Positions 1 through 6,669 of a stretch of DNA of 8,430 nucleotides are shown piece by piece. The DNA comes from an uncultured Verrucomicrobiota bacterium. GTDB taxonomy: Bacteria > Verrucomicrobiota > Verrucomicrobiia > Chthoniobacterales > SZAS-18. The stretch lies in NCBI GenBank assembly GCA_937871685.1, contig CALMOL010000369.1, forward strand, positions 1 to 8,430. The letters are read 5' to 3'. The translations under genes were made by a program, and so were the position numbers. Within the stretch, counting starts at the first letter, position 1; every line of letters starts with the position of its first letter. The notes under the pieces are model-generated. The model did no database searches, was not told where the DNA came from, and was given only the letters and a program-made list of their open reading frames with translations.

Positions 1-116
1 CGCCAGGCGCGGAGCACGGCGGCCTCGCGGGCGGGCGAGAGCGGGGCGAGGTCCCGCGGCGGCGCGGCGGCGGCGCGCCTCAGCAGGCGAGCGAGCGGAT
101 CATCGGGCGTGGGCAT
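1..116 (-). CDS. Partial hypothetical protein downstream of the sigma factor (possible anti-sigma or sigma partner), N-terminus only
   Basis: An open frame starts at an ATG at 116-114 on the minus strand and runs off the left edge, giving about 38 residues beginning MPTPDDPLARLLRRAAAAPP and continuing without a stop. It overlaps the 3' end of the sigma factor gene by 37 bases in another frame, so the two are probably co-transcribed and translationally coupled. No Shine-Dalgarno sequence is visible before the ATG. The visible part is rich in Ala, Arg and Pro, with no recognisable domain. Genes directly behind ECF sigma factors often encode anti-sigma factors with a cytoplasmic N-terminus and one membrane helix; position is the only reason to suggest that here. 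The helix, if any, would lie beyond the window. Confidence 0.6.
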   Translation of the reverse strand, partial: MPTPDDPLARLLRRAAAAPPRDLAPLSPAREAAVLRAW

Positions 117-709
117 GTCTCGGAGGGGCGGGAGTCCAGCTGATCAAAAATCTTGCGCAGCTTCTGCCGGGCGCGGAAGGCGCGCACCTTCACCACCACC
201 GCGTTCCAGCCGGTGGCGGCCTGGACCTCCGCCACCGAGCGGCCCTCAAGGTGCAGCAGCGTCACCACGAGGCGGTCGGCCGGCGAGAGGCCATCGAGAA
301 GTTTCTCGACGAGGTCGCGGGAGGCGGTGCTGGCCGCGGCGTCGGTGCCGTCATCCTGCTGCTCACGGTTCTCGTAGGCGAGGCGCTCGCCCTCGGAGAG
401 GTCGGCGAGGCGCCACTCGGGCCGCGCCTTCTCCGAGCGCAGGGCCTTGAGGCAGAAGTTCACCGCCACGCGCGAGGCCCAGTGCGGGAACGGCGCGCGC
501 CCCTCGTAGCGGTGGAGGTTGGTGAAAAGGTGGGTGAGCACGTTCTGCGTGAGGTCCTCCGCCGTCTCGCGCCGCGGCCGGTGGCCATTGACGATGCGCG
601 AGACGAGCGGGTGCAACTCCGCCAGGAACTCGCGCGCCGCGTCCTCGTCGCCGGCCCGGACGCGCGCTAGGCACGCGGGCCAGTCAAAGCCATCGGCAGG
701 TTCGGGCAT
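80..709 (-). CDS. RNA polymerase sigma factor, sigma-70 family, ECF type
   Basis: This 209-residue protein has the two-domain plan of ECF sigma factors, which direct RNA polymerase to a small set of promoters in response to a signal. Region 2 lies at about residues 27-95: EDLTQNVLTHLF matches the conserved core-binding helix, and HWASRVAVNFCLKALR matches the -10 recognition helix. A variable linker (about 96-130, acidic and Ala-rich) leads to region 4 at about 133-188. There LLDGLSPADRLVVTLLHLEG precedes the helix-turn-helix (SVAEVQAATGWNAVVVKVRA), followed by a basic helix that should contact the -35 element. The length is typical. The ATG at 709 begins just before region 2; the leader upstream is pyrimidine-rich (CTCCTCTCTCCTC) and has no Shine-Dalgarno sequence. 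The downstream gene overlaps by 37 bases. The signal sensed and the regulon cannot be read from the sequence. Confidence 0.93.
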   Translation of the reverse strand: MPEPADGFDWPACLARVRAGDEDAAREFLAELHPLVSRIVNGHRPRRETAEDLTQNVLTHLFTNLHRYEGRAPFPHWASRVAVNFCLKALRSEKARPEWRLADLSEGERLAYENREQQDDGTDAAASTASRDLVEKLLDGLSPADRLVVTLLHLEGRSVAEVQAATGWNAVVVKVRAFRARQKLRKIFDQLDSRPSETCPRPMIRSLAC

Positions 710-817
710 GAGGAGAGAGGAGCGCGCAGGATCAGGGCGGCAAGGGCACTGACCATCCGGGCGGGCCGGCGGTTACGCGAGCGGGAAGCCGCGGTGTGTC
801 AGCAGGGGGCGCGTTAT

Positions 818-942
818 GGAGTGCGGAAACTTGCTCCTGCTCTCAACGCGGCAACGCTGCGAGCCGGGAACACGAATCAGCCGTCGCCCGCGCCGCCCTG
901 GTCCAAAAGCGGGCTGGGAGCAGGAGCAAGCTCCCACACTCC
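818..942. repeat. Palindromic intergenic element A (GGAGTGCGG family)
   Basis: Two 25-base arms, 818-842 and 918-942, are inverted copies of each other with 22 of 25 positions matching; all three differences are transitions. They flank 75 bases of GC-rich sequence. Each arm starts (read outside-in) with GGAGTG and contains the core CTTGCTCC. The right arm also carries its own small hairpin, GGAGC-AA-GCTCC, at 923-934. The element fills most of the gap between the SWIM protein gene and the sigma factor gene, and its right arm ends 10 bases from the SWIM stop codon. It could therefore fold in the SWIM transcript and act as a terminator or 3'-end stabiliser, though there is no T-tract. It is clearly related to element B at 5819-5992. 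No transposase is present, so any mobility would depend on enzymes encoded elsewhere. Confidence 0.85.
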
Positions 943-951
943 GCAAAAACC

Positions 952-2685
952 TCACTCCAGCGTATCCAGCAGCCGCAGGAAGGACCGCTTGTTGCGGTGC
1001 GAGCGACGCAGTTCGGCGCGGTATTGCTCGAAGGCCCCGGCGCGGCCCTGCTGCTCGAGGAGACGGCGCACGCGCGAGATGTATTCGGTGGCCTTCCGGT
1101 AGGCCGACGACGTGCCCGCCGCGATGCAGCGCGTGGCCGCGCCCTGGTAGATCTCGATGGCGTCGCGCGGGTGCGAGCGCTCGCGCGCCTCGGCCAAGCG
1201 CACCCACAGGTGATCGGGCAGCGGTCCGAGGCTTGGCGCAAGGTCCCAGGCATCGGCCGAACGACCATCGGTGAGAAACAGCTCGACCAGCGTGCGGCCC
1301 AGCGCGGCGTGGCGCGGGGTGCCCTCCGCCTCGGCGGCAAACTTCTCGCGCAGAAAGGCAACGGCGCGGGTGTTCCAATCTGCCCACGATGCTCCGGCGG
1401 CGCGGCCCGCCTTCTCGACGTGGCGGCGCAGCGCCTGCCACGATTCCAGCGTGCTTTGATCACGAAAGCGCTGCCAGACGAGCTGGAGCGCGTCGTCCGC
1501 GCGGCCGGCCTCGAGGAGGTATCCGGCGAGCAACAGGCGCAGCTCATCGGCGTGCGGTCGCTCGCCCGCAAAGATGGCCCAGCCCTCGGACGCGAACTTG
1601 ATGGCATCCGCCAGGCGGCCGCGGCGATGCAGGAGCTCGCAAAGCGAGAGGAAGTCATGCGGCGTCGAAAGATCGCGCGACCGCACGCGCACGAGCAGGT
1701 CGAGGTCGCCGGAGCGCTCGACCAAACGCTCCATCAGCGCGGTGACCTGGACGCGCAGCTCAGCCGGGCGGGGCGTGGCATCGCCGGGGCGCAGCGTCGG
1801 CAGGCGATTCCACTCGGCCTCCAGGCGCTCGCCGTAGGCCCGCACGCCGGCCTCGCCGAGAATGGCCCCGTAAGTCGTGAGCGCGTCACGGAAGTTGCCT
1901 AGCGGCGAAGCGATCTCGGAGTCGAGCAGCAAACGCGCGAGCGCGCGCGGCTCGGGGCGCGATTTCCGGCAAGCGGCGAGGTGCCACTCATGCAGCTTTT
2001 GCCAGAGGTCGGTCAGCGCCGGGTCGCCGAAGTCGGCCAGCTCGGCCACCTTCTCCATCTGCATGAGCGAGTATTCGCAAAGCTGCCGGGCGAGGACCGC
2101 GCCGGCTGCGCTCTCCGCGATGAGGCGCGGGATGGGCTGGAGCACCTCCTCGATGCCCTGCGCATAGTCGGGCAGCGCATCGTAGTCGATGTAGTCTTTG
2201 GTGATGATGGCCTCGCGGATGAGCTTGCGCAGCTCCTCCGGCTCGGGCACGGTGTCCGGGGTGGGCAGGAGCGTCTCCAGGGCGAGGCGGCGGCGCAGGA
2301 TGCCGTCGTAGTCCATCGCCTCGAGCAGGAGGTCCACGAGGCGCTCGCGCGGGAGCTTCTCGATGTAGTCGCGCAGCGGGTCGGGCCGGCCGCCGCGCTC
2401 GTCGCCCGCCAGCCACGCGAGCGCGGTGGCGACGAGGTGCTTGCAGAAGCCGCCGTCGCGGCCCACCGGGCAGTCGCACGAATACTCGAAGCCGCCGCCG
2501 GCCTGGCCCCAAATCCGCGTGAGGTAGGGCCGCGCGCCGGAAACGCGCGCCTGGGCGTTGGCGCCCTCGATCTTCAGGCCACGGACGCGGTCGTCGCGGA
2601 AGTAATCCTCGCCCTTGGGGAAGGCCTTGTCGCCCGCCAGCTCGCGAAGCATTTCGCGATTGAAAAAGTCCTGCGGCTTGGGCAT
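952..2685 (-). CDS. SWIM zinc-finger family protein with a long helical C-terminal region
   Basis: From the ATG at 2685 this is a 577-residue protein. Residues 70-83 hold the SWIM signature CxCx8CxH (C70, C72, C81, H83, in the stretch SCDCPVGRDGGFCKHL), a small zinc-binding fold found in proteins that bind DNA or other proteins. The preceding 30 residues (VRGLKIEGANAQARVSG) form the beta-rich lead-in typical of bacterial SWIM proteins. Beyond residue 100 the sequence is a long series of amphipathic helices rich in Leu, Ala, Arg and Glu, looking like TPR-type repeats. It ends in a basic segment (RRSHRNKRSFLRLLDTLE) common to this bacterial family. Its biological role is unknown. In other genomes such genes sometimes sit beside SNF2 helicases, but none is seen here. 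An in-frame ATG at 2757 would add 24 residues; 2685 was chosen because the extra residues look unstructured. Neither start has a Shine-Dalgarno sequence. Confidence 0.87.
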   Translation of the reverse strand: MPKPQDFFNREMLRELAGDKAFPKGEDYFRDDRVRGLKIEGANAQARVSGARPYLTRIWGQAGGGFEYSCDCPVGRDGGFCKHLVATALAWLAGDERGGRPDPLRDYIEKLPRERLVDLLLEAMDYDGILRRRLALETLLPTPDTVPEPEELRKLIREAIITKDYIDYDALPDYAQGIEEVLQPIPRLIAESAAGAVLARQLCEYSLMQMEKVAELADFGDPALTDLWQKLHEWHLAACRKSRPEPRALARLLLDSEIASPLGNFRDALTTYGAILGEAGVRAYGERLEAEWNRLPTLRPGDATPRPAELRVQVTALMERLVERSGDLDLLVRVRSRDLSTPHDFLSLCELLHRRGRLADAIKFASEGWAIFAGERPHADELRLLLAGYLLEAGRADDALQLVWQRFRDQSTLESWQALRRHVEKAGRAAGASWADWNTRAVAFLREKFAAEAEGTPRHAALGRTLVELFLTDGRSADAWDLAPSLGPLPDHLWVRLAEARERSHPRDAIEIYQGAATRCIAAGTSSAYRKATEYISRVRRLLEQQGRAGAFEQYRAELRRSHRNKRSFLRLLDTLE

Positions 2686-2818
2686 CGGCAAAGCGTCGAA
2701 AAAGGGACCTGGACTATCGCCGCGGACGGGAGCGAGGGCAAGAAAATCAGGCGTCACGAGACGGTTTTGGGGTAGGCCCTGCTTGACCGGTGCGCCGCTG
2801 GCGAGCGAGGATGGGCGT
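2686..2818. promoter_or_regulatory. Divergent intergenic region, presumed promoters for the SWIM gene (-) and the 68-residue protein gene (+)
   Basis: These 133 bases separate two divergently oriented genes, so promoters for both should lie here. A TTGACC at 2783-2788 could serve as a -35 for the plus-strand gene, but no good -10 follows at the right distance. I see no clear sigma-70 promoter on the minus strand and no operator-like palindrome. The call rests on gene orientation rather than on recognised motifs. Confidence 0.4.
2807..2810 (+). promoter_or_regulatory. Shine-Dalgarno sequence GAGG fixing a GTG start at 2819
   Basis: GAGG lies 8 bases before the GTG at 2819-2821 and decides the start of the small gene. 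The nearby ATG at 2811 is out of frame with it. This is the only convincing ribosome-binding site before any start codon in the window. Confidence 0.6.
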
Positions 2819-3025
2819 GTGAGCAGCGATGCCTTGCGCGAGCAACTCCAGCGGCACCCGTTTCAGCCGGTCACGCTCATGCTGCCCAGCGGCAAAGCCG
2901 TGACGATCAAAAATCCGGAGCTGTATATCTTTAGCGAAACGGGCCGCACGTTGATCGTGACCGAGGGTGATCGCTTCATTTTTGTGGACGTGGCGACCAT
3001 CGAAGCCTTCGAAACGGCATCCTGA
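2819..3025 (+). CDS. Small conserved-type hypothetical protein, 68 residues
   Basis: Read from the GTG at 2819, this encodes 68 residues. The N-terminal part (LREQLQRHPFQPVTLMLPSG) is followed by a chain of short beta-like segments (KAVTIKNPELYIF, GRTLIVTEG, DRFIFVDVATIEAFE). The pattern of 'LR..L...PF.P..i...sG....i..PE......GRTLIV......i..vd...I' resembles small orphan proteins that I associate with Verrucomicrobiota and Planctomycetota; no function is known for them. There is no signal peptide, membrane helix or cysteine. The open frame continues upstream to about 2615, but that part overlaps the start of the SWIM gene in the opposite direction and is not protein-like. The GTG start is supported by the GAGG at 2807-2810. 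The gene is divergent from the SWIM gene and lies 95 bases ahead of the DUF2459 gene. Confidence 0.75.
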   Translation: MSSDALREQLQRHPFQPVTLMLPSGKAVTIKNPELYIFSETGRTLIVTEGDRFIFVDVATIEAFETAS

Positions 3026-3042
3026 GGGCGTGAGAAGTCACG

Positions 3043-3092
3043 GGCGGTCATCGGTCCGCTCGATTTCGCCGCGCGTTTTTCTGATGACCGCC
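3043..3092. repeat. 10-base perfect inverted repeat between two plus-strand genes
   Basis: GGCGGTCATC at 3043-3052 is perfectly complementary to GATGACCGCC at 3083-3092, with a 30-base loop containing GCGCG followed by five T (3076-3080). It lies 17 bases after the stop of the small gene and 28 bases before the DUF2459 start. It could be a hairpin that ends or stabilises the upstream transcript, or a binding site for a dimeric regulator. The T-run lies inside the loop, so it is not a canonical intrinsic terminator. Confidence 0.5.
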
Positions 3093-3120
3093 AGGCAGCG
3101 GCCCGCGCAAGCTGTCGGCG

Positions 3121-3798
3121 ATGCGCGGAGTCCGAATCCTTTTCTTCTCGCTGGCCGCGCTGATTGCCGGGCGATCGGTCTTCGCCGCTCCGCGCGAGGT
3201 CACGATCTTCGTGTCCTCCCACGGCTGGCACACCGGCCTGCACCTGCCGGTGGCGCAGCTTCGGTCGCAAGCCGCCTTCCCGCTGCCGGCATGGGCGCAG
3301 TCCTACGACTGGATCGAGGTCGGCTGGGGGGCGCGGGAGTTCTACATGCACGGCCGGCCGGACCCGGTTCTGGCGGCGCGCACCCTGTTCACGCCGAATC
3401 TCAGCGTGCTCCACGTCGTCGGCGTGCCGGGGGCGCCGGGCGCGTATTTTCCCCGCGCCCAGGTCCGGCCGCTGCGCCTGGAGCCGGCCCAGTTCGCCGC
3501 GCTGTGCATCAAGCTCGGCACGGCCTTCGAGCGCGACGCGCGGGGCGCGCCGGTGGTGCTCGGTCGCGGCCTCTACGGCGACGCACGCTTCTACGCCGCA
3601 CGCGGCTCCTACTACTTCCCAAAGACCTGCAACGTGTGGACCGCGCGCCAGTTGCGCGACGCCGGCCTGCCCTTTTGCCCAGCGCTTTCCACCGCCTCCG
3701 GCGCCGTGATGATGCAGGCGCGGGCGGTGGAGCGGAGGCAGAAGGCCGCGAGGATAGAAGATGGAAGATGGCAGCGAGCACAGCGACCAGGGCCGTGA
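3121..3798 (+). CDS. DUF2459 family exported protein (TIGR02117-like)
   Basis: This 225-residue protein begins with a signal-peptide-like segment (RILFFSLAALIAG, then Ala-rich FAAP near residues 21-24), so it is probably exported. The mature part shows DUF2459 family landmarks: SSHGWHTGLHLP with H34, W36 and H37; WIEVGWGAREFYMH with G68-W69-G70; and FYAARGSYYFPKTCNVW with T169-C170-N171 and W173. A conserved His and Cys in such a protein suggest a cysteine-hydrolase-like fold, but this is inference and the family has no established activity that I know of. The native C-terminus should lie near ASGAVMMQAR (about residue 201). The last 15 or so residues, from about 211, are read from the inverted-repeat element at 3756-3868. 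The ATG at 3121 was chosen because the signal peptide starts directly there; no Shine-Dalgarno sequence is seen. Confidence 0.88.
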   Translation: MRGVRILFFSLAALIAGRSVFAAPREVTIFVSSHGWHTGLHLPVAQLRSQAAFPLPAWAQSYDWIEVGWGAREFYMHGRPDPVLAARTLFTPNLSVLHVVGVPGAPGAYFPRAQVRPLRLEPAQFAALCIKLGTAFERDARGAPVVLGRGLYGDARFYAARGSYYFPKTCNVWTARQLRDAGLPFCPALSTASGAVMMQARAVERRQKAARIEDGRWQRAQRPGP

Positions 3799-3868
3799 GG
3801 GCGGCCCAGGAGAGCACGCAGGCGGCCGGTGATGACGCTCGCTGCCATCTTCCATTCGCCATCTTCTC
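3756..3868. repeat. Inverted-repeat element C spanning the 3' end of the DUF2459 gene
   Basis: GGAAGATGGCAGCGAGC (3763-3779) is perfectly complementary to 3837-3853, a 17-base arm with a 57-base loop. The match resumes further out: AGAAGAT at 3756-3762 pairs with ATCTTCT at 3860-3866 after a small internal gap of unpaired bases on the right side. The loop holds a smaller hairpin, GGCCG (3791-3795) with CGGCC (3802-3806). The left arm is inside the DUF2459 coding sequence, whose TGA (3796-3798) falls in the loop. The element ends about 70 bases before lepA, so it could end the DUF2459 transcript or form part of the lepA leader. Confidence 0.8.
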
Positions 3869-3937
3869 CGTCCGCTTCGGTCCCATTCGTTGCCAAGCGG
3901 CCCTTCCTCGCCATCGTGCGACTTCCGTCCGAAACCA

Positions 3938-5743
3938 ATGAGCAGCGCCGCGCCCCTGACCCGCAACTTCTGCATCATCGCGCACATCGATCACGGCAAG
4001 ACCACGCTTTCTGACCGCCTTTTGGGCCGCACGAACACCATCCAGCAGCGCGACGCCCAGGACCAGCACCTCGACTCGATGGACCTCGAGCGCGAGCGCG
4101 GCATCACCATCAAGGCCCATCCCGTCAACATGCGCTACACCGCGCGCGACGGGAAGGAATACTCGCTCAACCTCCTCGACACCCCTGGTCACGTGGACTT
4201 CGCCTACGAGGTGTCGCGCTCGCTCGCCGCGTGCGAGGGCGCCATCCTCGTGGTGGACGCCGCCCAGGGCGTCGAGGCGCAGACCGTCGCCAACGTCCAT
4301 CTCGCGATGAAGCAGGGCCTCACGCTCGTGCCGGTCATCAACAAGATCGACCTGCCCAATTCCGACCTTCCGTCCGTCCATCGCCAGCTCGAGGAAATCC
4401 TCGCCATCCCGGCCGCCGAGGCCATCCCCGCCTCGGCCAAGGCGGGCATCGGCATTGACGACATCCTGGAGGCCGTCGTCCACCGCATCCCGCCGCCGCC
4501 GCAGCTGCCGCAGCCCAGCCTCGTGCGCGGGCTGGTCTTCGACTCGGTGTTCGACATCTACCGCGGCGTCATCACCTACGTGCGCGTCTTCTCCGGCGAA
4601 ATCCGCGTCGGAATGCCCATCCGCATGATGAGCACGGGGAATACCTACGACGTGAAGGAAGTGGGCGTCTTCAAGCCAAAGATGGTCCCCGGCGAGGTGC
4701 TGCGCGCCGGCGACGTGGGTTACCTCATCGCCAATATCAAGACCACCGCCGACGTGAAAATCGGCGACACGCTGACCGACCCGCGCTTCCCGGCCAAGGA
4801 GCCGCTCCCCGGCTTCCAGGTGGTGCATCCGATGGTTTATTCGGGCATCTACCCCATCAACACGGCCGACTTCGAGCGCCTCAAGGCCGCGCTCGGCAAG
4901 CTCCAGCTCAACGACGCCGCCTTCGTTTATCAGTCCGAGTCGAGCGTGGCGCTGGGGTTCGGGTTCCGCTGCGGCTTCCTCGGTCTGCTTCACATGGAGA
5001 TCGTGCAGGAGCGGCTGCGGCGGGAGTTCGACATGGACATCATCGCCACCTACCCGTCGGTCATCTACGAGGTGCACCGCACCGACGGCGAGGTGGCTCT
5101 CGTGGACAATCCCGCGCAATTGCCCGACGCCGGCAAGATCGAGGAGATCCGCGAGCCGGTGGTGAAGGCGTTCATCCTCGTGCCCAACGAATACATCGGC
5201 GACCTGATGCAGCTCATCATGGACAAGCGCGGCACGCTCGAAAACACCGAGACGCTCGATGCCCGCCGCGTGATGCTCACCTGCCTGCTGCCGCTCAACG
5301 AGATCCTCGTGGACTTCAACGACAAGTTGAAGTCCATCACGCGCGGCTACGGCTCGATGGATTACGAGCACGCCGGCTACCGCGTCGAGGACCTCGTGAA
5401 GCTCGACATGCTCGTCAACGGCGAGCCCGTGGACGCCTTCTCCTCCATCGTCCACCGCACCAAGGCCGAGGGCCGCGCGCGCGTGCTGGCCGCGAAGCTC
5501 AAGGACGTGATCCCCTCGCAGCTCTACCAAGTGTCCATCCAGGGCGCGATCGGCGGCAAGATCGTGGCGCGCGAGAACGTGAAGGCGATGCGCAAGGACG
5601 TGACCGCGAAATGCTACGGCGGCGACATCACGCGCAAGCGCAAGCTCCTGGAGAAGCAGAAGGAGGGCAAGGCGCGCATGAAGTCCATCGGCACCGTGAA
5701 CATCCCGCAGGAGGCCTTCATCGAGGTCCTCAAGGCGGGCTGA
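3938..5743 (+). CDS. lepA: Elongation factor 4 (LepA), ribosome-associated GTPase
   Basis: LepA/EF4 is a translational GTPase related to EF-G that binds the ribosome and is implicated in back-translocation, initiation and coping with stalled ribosomes. From the ATG at 3938 the protein has 601 residues, close to the 599 of E. coli LepA. The GTPase motifs are intact: AHIDHGKTT (15-23), the switch I segment ERERGITIKAH (51-61), DTPGH (81-85, with the catalytic-type H85), NKID (135-138) and SAK (166-168). Domains II, III and V follow. The LepA-specific C-terminal domain carries YGGDITRKRKLLEKQKEGK from residue 560. No residue looks lost. The frame is open 48 bases upstream, but 3938 places TRNFCIIAHIDHG where the family begins. 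No Shine-Dalgarno sequence precedes the start. It is not followed by lepB (signal peptidase), the partner seen in many proteobacteria; element B follows instead. Confidence 0.97.
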   Translation: MSSAAPLTRNFCIIAHIDHGKTTLSDRLLGRTNTIQQRDAQDQHLDSMDLERERGITIKAHPVNMRYTARDGKEYSLNLLDTPGHVDFAYEVSRSLAACEGAILVVDAAQGVEAQTVANVHLAMKQGLTLVPVINKIDLPNSDLPSVHRQLEEILAIPAAEAIPASAKAGIGIDDILEAVVHRIPPPPQLPQPSLVRGLVFDSVFDIYRGVITYVRVFSGEIRVGMPIRMMSTGNTYDVKEVGVFKPKMVPGEVLRAGDVGYLIANIKTTADVKIGDTLTDPRFPAKEPLPGFQVVHPMVYSGIYPINTADFERLKAALGKLQLNDAAFVYQSESSVALGFGFRCGFLGLLHMEIVQERLRREFDMDIIATYPSVIYEVHRTDGEVALVDNPAQLPDAGKIEEIREPVVKAFILVPNEYIGDLMQLIMDKRGTLENTETLDARRVMLTCLLPLNEILVDFNDKLKSITRGYGSMDYEHAGYRVEDLVKLDMLVNGEPVDAFSSIVHRTKAEGRARVLAAKLKDVIPSQLYQVSIQGAIGGKIVARENVKAMRKDVTAKCYGGDITRKRKLLEKQKEGKARMKSIGTVNIPQEAFIEVLKAG

Positions 5744-6062
5744 CCGGGGCAAGTGGCCGCCGGGATCGCGAAGGCGACGAAACGTTTCCGGAATTTCCGC
5801 TCCGCCAGGTCGAGCCGTGTTTTGGAGTGCGGTGGCTTGCCACCGCTCTGGGCCGGCGCCGCTTGCTGCGCCAGGGGCATCGCGCTGGAGGAGAAAAACG
5901 TCCTCGGGCATCTCGCCCTATCGCCGCCGAGCCGACCCTGCGGCGGCAATCCGCCTTGCCCAAAGCGGTGGCAAGCCACCGCACTCCAAAACGTCGCTGA
6001 CTCTTCGCAAGCTGGCTTGAGCAGAAGCGGGCACGACACCACCTTCGCGCACCCCAATCAAC
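5744..6062. other. Intergenic region between lepA and the isomerase gene, occupied mainly by element B
   Basis: No gene is supported in these 319 bases; open frames here are artefacts of the repeat and are not protein-like. The left flank holds a 10-base perfect palindrome GAAACGTTTC (5779-5788) and next to it CGGAATTTCCG (5789-5799), which could fold in the lepA 3' end. The middle is element B. In the right flank (5993-6062) I see nothing distinctive: neither a promoter nor a ribosome-binding site before the GTG at 6063. Confidence 0.6.
5819..5992. repeat. Palindromic intergenic element B (GGAGTGCGG family)
   Basis: Arms 5819-5847 and 5964-5992 are perfect inverted copies over 29 bases. Pairing continues inward for six more bases with one mismatch (5848-5853 with 5958-5963). 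The outer end reads GTTTTGGAGTGCGG, and each arm contains its own hairpin GGTGGC-TT-GCCACC. The roughly 100-base interior is GC-rich and has a smaller stem, GAGGA (5888-5892) with TCCTC (5901-5905). It shares the GGAGTGCGG end and the arm plan with element A but has a different inner stem. The element lies 75 bases after the lepA stop and 70 before the isomerase start; as RNA it would form a very strong stem that could separate the two transcripts. Confidence 0.9.
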
Positions 6063-6662
6063 GTGCCAACGACCCTGGAATTCTGGTTTGAGTTCGCCTC
6101 GACGTATTCCTACGTCGCCGCCATGCGGATCGAGGGCTTGTGCGCCGCGGCGGGAGTGCCGCTCCGTTGGAAGCCGTTTCTTCTCGGTCCGCTCTTCGCC
6201 TTGCAGGGCTGGAACGACTCGCACTTCAACCTCAATCCCCGCCGCGGCGCCTACATGTGGCGCGACATGGAGCGCCTTACCACCAAGTTTGGCCTGCCGT
6301 GGCGCCGGCCGGCGGTATTTCCCCGCGCGACCACGCGGCCGGCGCGCGTCGCGTGCCATGTGGCGGATGAGCCCTGGGCGGGCGATTTCATCCGCCGCAT
6401 CTTTACGGCAAATTTCGGCGACGACCGCGACATCCAATCCCTCGAGGTGCTGCGGGAGATCCTCGCCGACCTCGGCCAGGACGCCGACACTGCGCTCGCC
6501 ACCGCGGAGTCCCCCGAGCGGCGCAGCCTCCTGCGCGCAAACACCGAGGCCGCCGCTGCCGCCGGCCTTTTCGGCGCACCCAACTGCCTGGTAAACGGCG
6601 AGTTGTTCTGGGGCGAGGAAGCCCTCGAGGACGCGGTCGCGTGGGCCCAGCGCCCCCAGTAG
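6063..6662 (+). CDS. 2-hydroxychromene-2-carboxylate isomerase-like protein (DsbA family, kappa-GST related)
   Basis: This 199-residue protein has the thioredoxin-fold plan of the HCCA isomerase/kappa glutathione transferase group. The N-terminal strand and helix (LEFWFEFASTYSYVAAMRIE) place Ser13 where family members carry the glutathione-activating serine in place of a CxxC. A central helical insert runs from about residue 45 to 160. The motif FGAPNCLVNGELFWGEEALE (about 170-189) holds the cis-proline (P173) and the family's F-W-G ending. Characterised members isomerise a naphthalene-breakdown intermediate using glutathione, but many homologues occur without aromatic degradation genes, and none is seen here. 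The physiological substrate is therefore unknown. Translation starts at a GTG (6063) without a Shine-Dalgarno sequence; starting there gives the full first strand. It is 319 bases from lepA and probably not in its operon. Confidence 0.88.
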   Translation: MPTTLEFWFEFASTYSYVAAMRIEGLCAAAGVPLRWKPFLLGPLFALQGWNDSHFNLNPRRGAYMWRDMERLTTKFGLPWRRPAVFPRATTRPARVACHVADEPWAGDFIRRIFTANFGDDRDIQSLEVLREILADLGQDADTALATAESPERRSLLRANTEAAAAAGLFGAPNCLVNGELFWGEEALEDAVAWAQRPQ

Positions 6663-6669
6663 GACGCCT

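Noticed and set aside
796..1902. Long plus-strand open frame of 368 residues opposite the SWIM gene
   Set aside because: It runs antisense to the helical region of the SWIM protein and through element A, with low-complexity Arg/Ala content. The minus-strand frame has a real zinc-finger motif and a family-like C-terminus.
1981..2775. Plus-strand frame of 264 residues opposite the SWIM N-terminus
   Set aside because: It is the antisense shadow of the CxCx8CxH region; the SWIM motif establishes the minus strand as coding.
2615..2818. Upstream extension of the 68-residue protein to a 136-residue product
   Set aside because: The extra part overlaps the SWIM gene start in antisense, is Arg/Lys/Gly-rich without structure, and the GTG at 2819 has the best ribosome-binding site in the window.
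3750..3890. Minus-strand stretch reading like a membrane helix (SWAALTALVAVLAAIFHL)
   Set aside because: It is produced by the loop and arm of inverted repeat C and lies within the antisense frame; there is no independent start signal or family resemblance.
3509..5911. 800-residue open frame on the minus strand, antisense to lepA
   Set aside because: It lies opposite the well-conserved lepA gene, has His/Asp/Val-biased composition typical of an antisense GC-rich frame, and contains no recognisable domain.
5753..6091. Plus-strand frame of 112 residues after lepA (contains LECGGLPPLW and KRWQATALQN)
   Set aside because: Its sequence is the translated arms of element B; such predicted proteins arise from the repeat and are not real genes.
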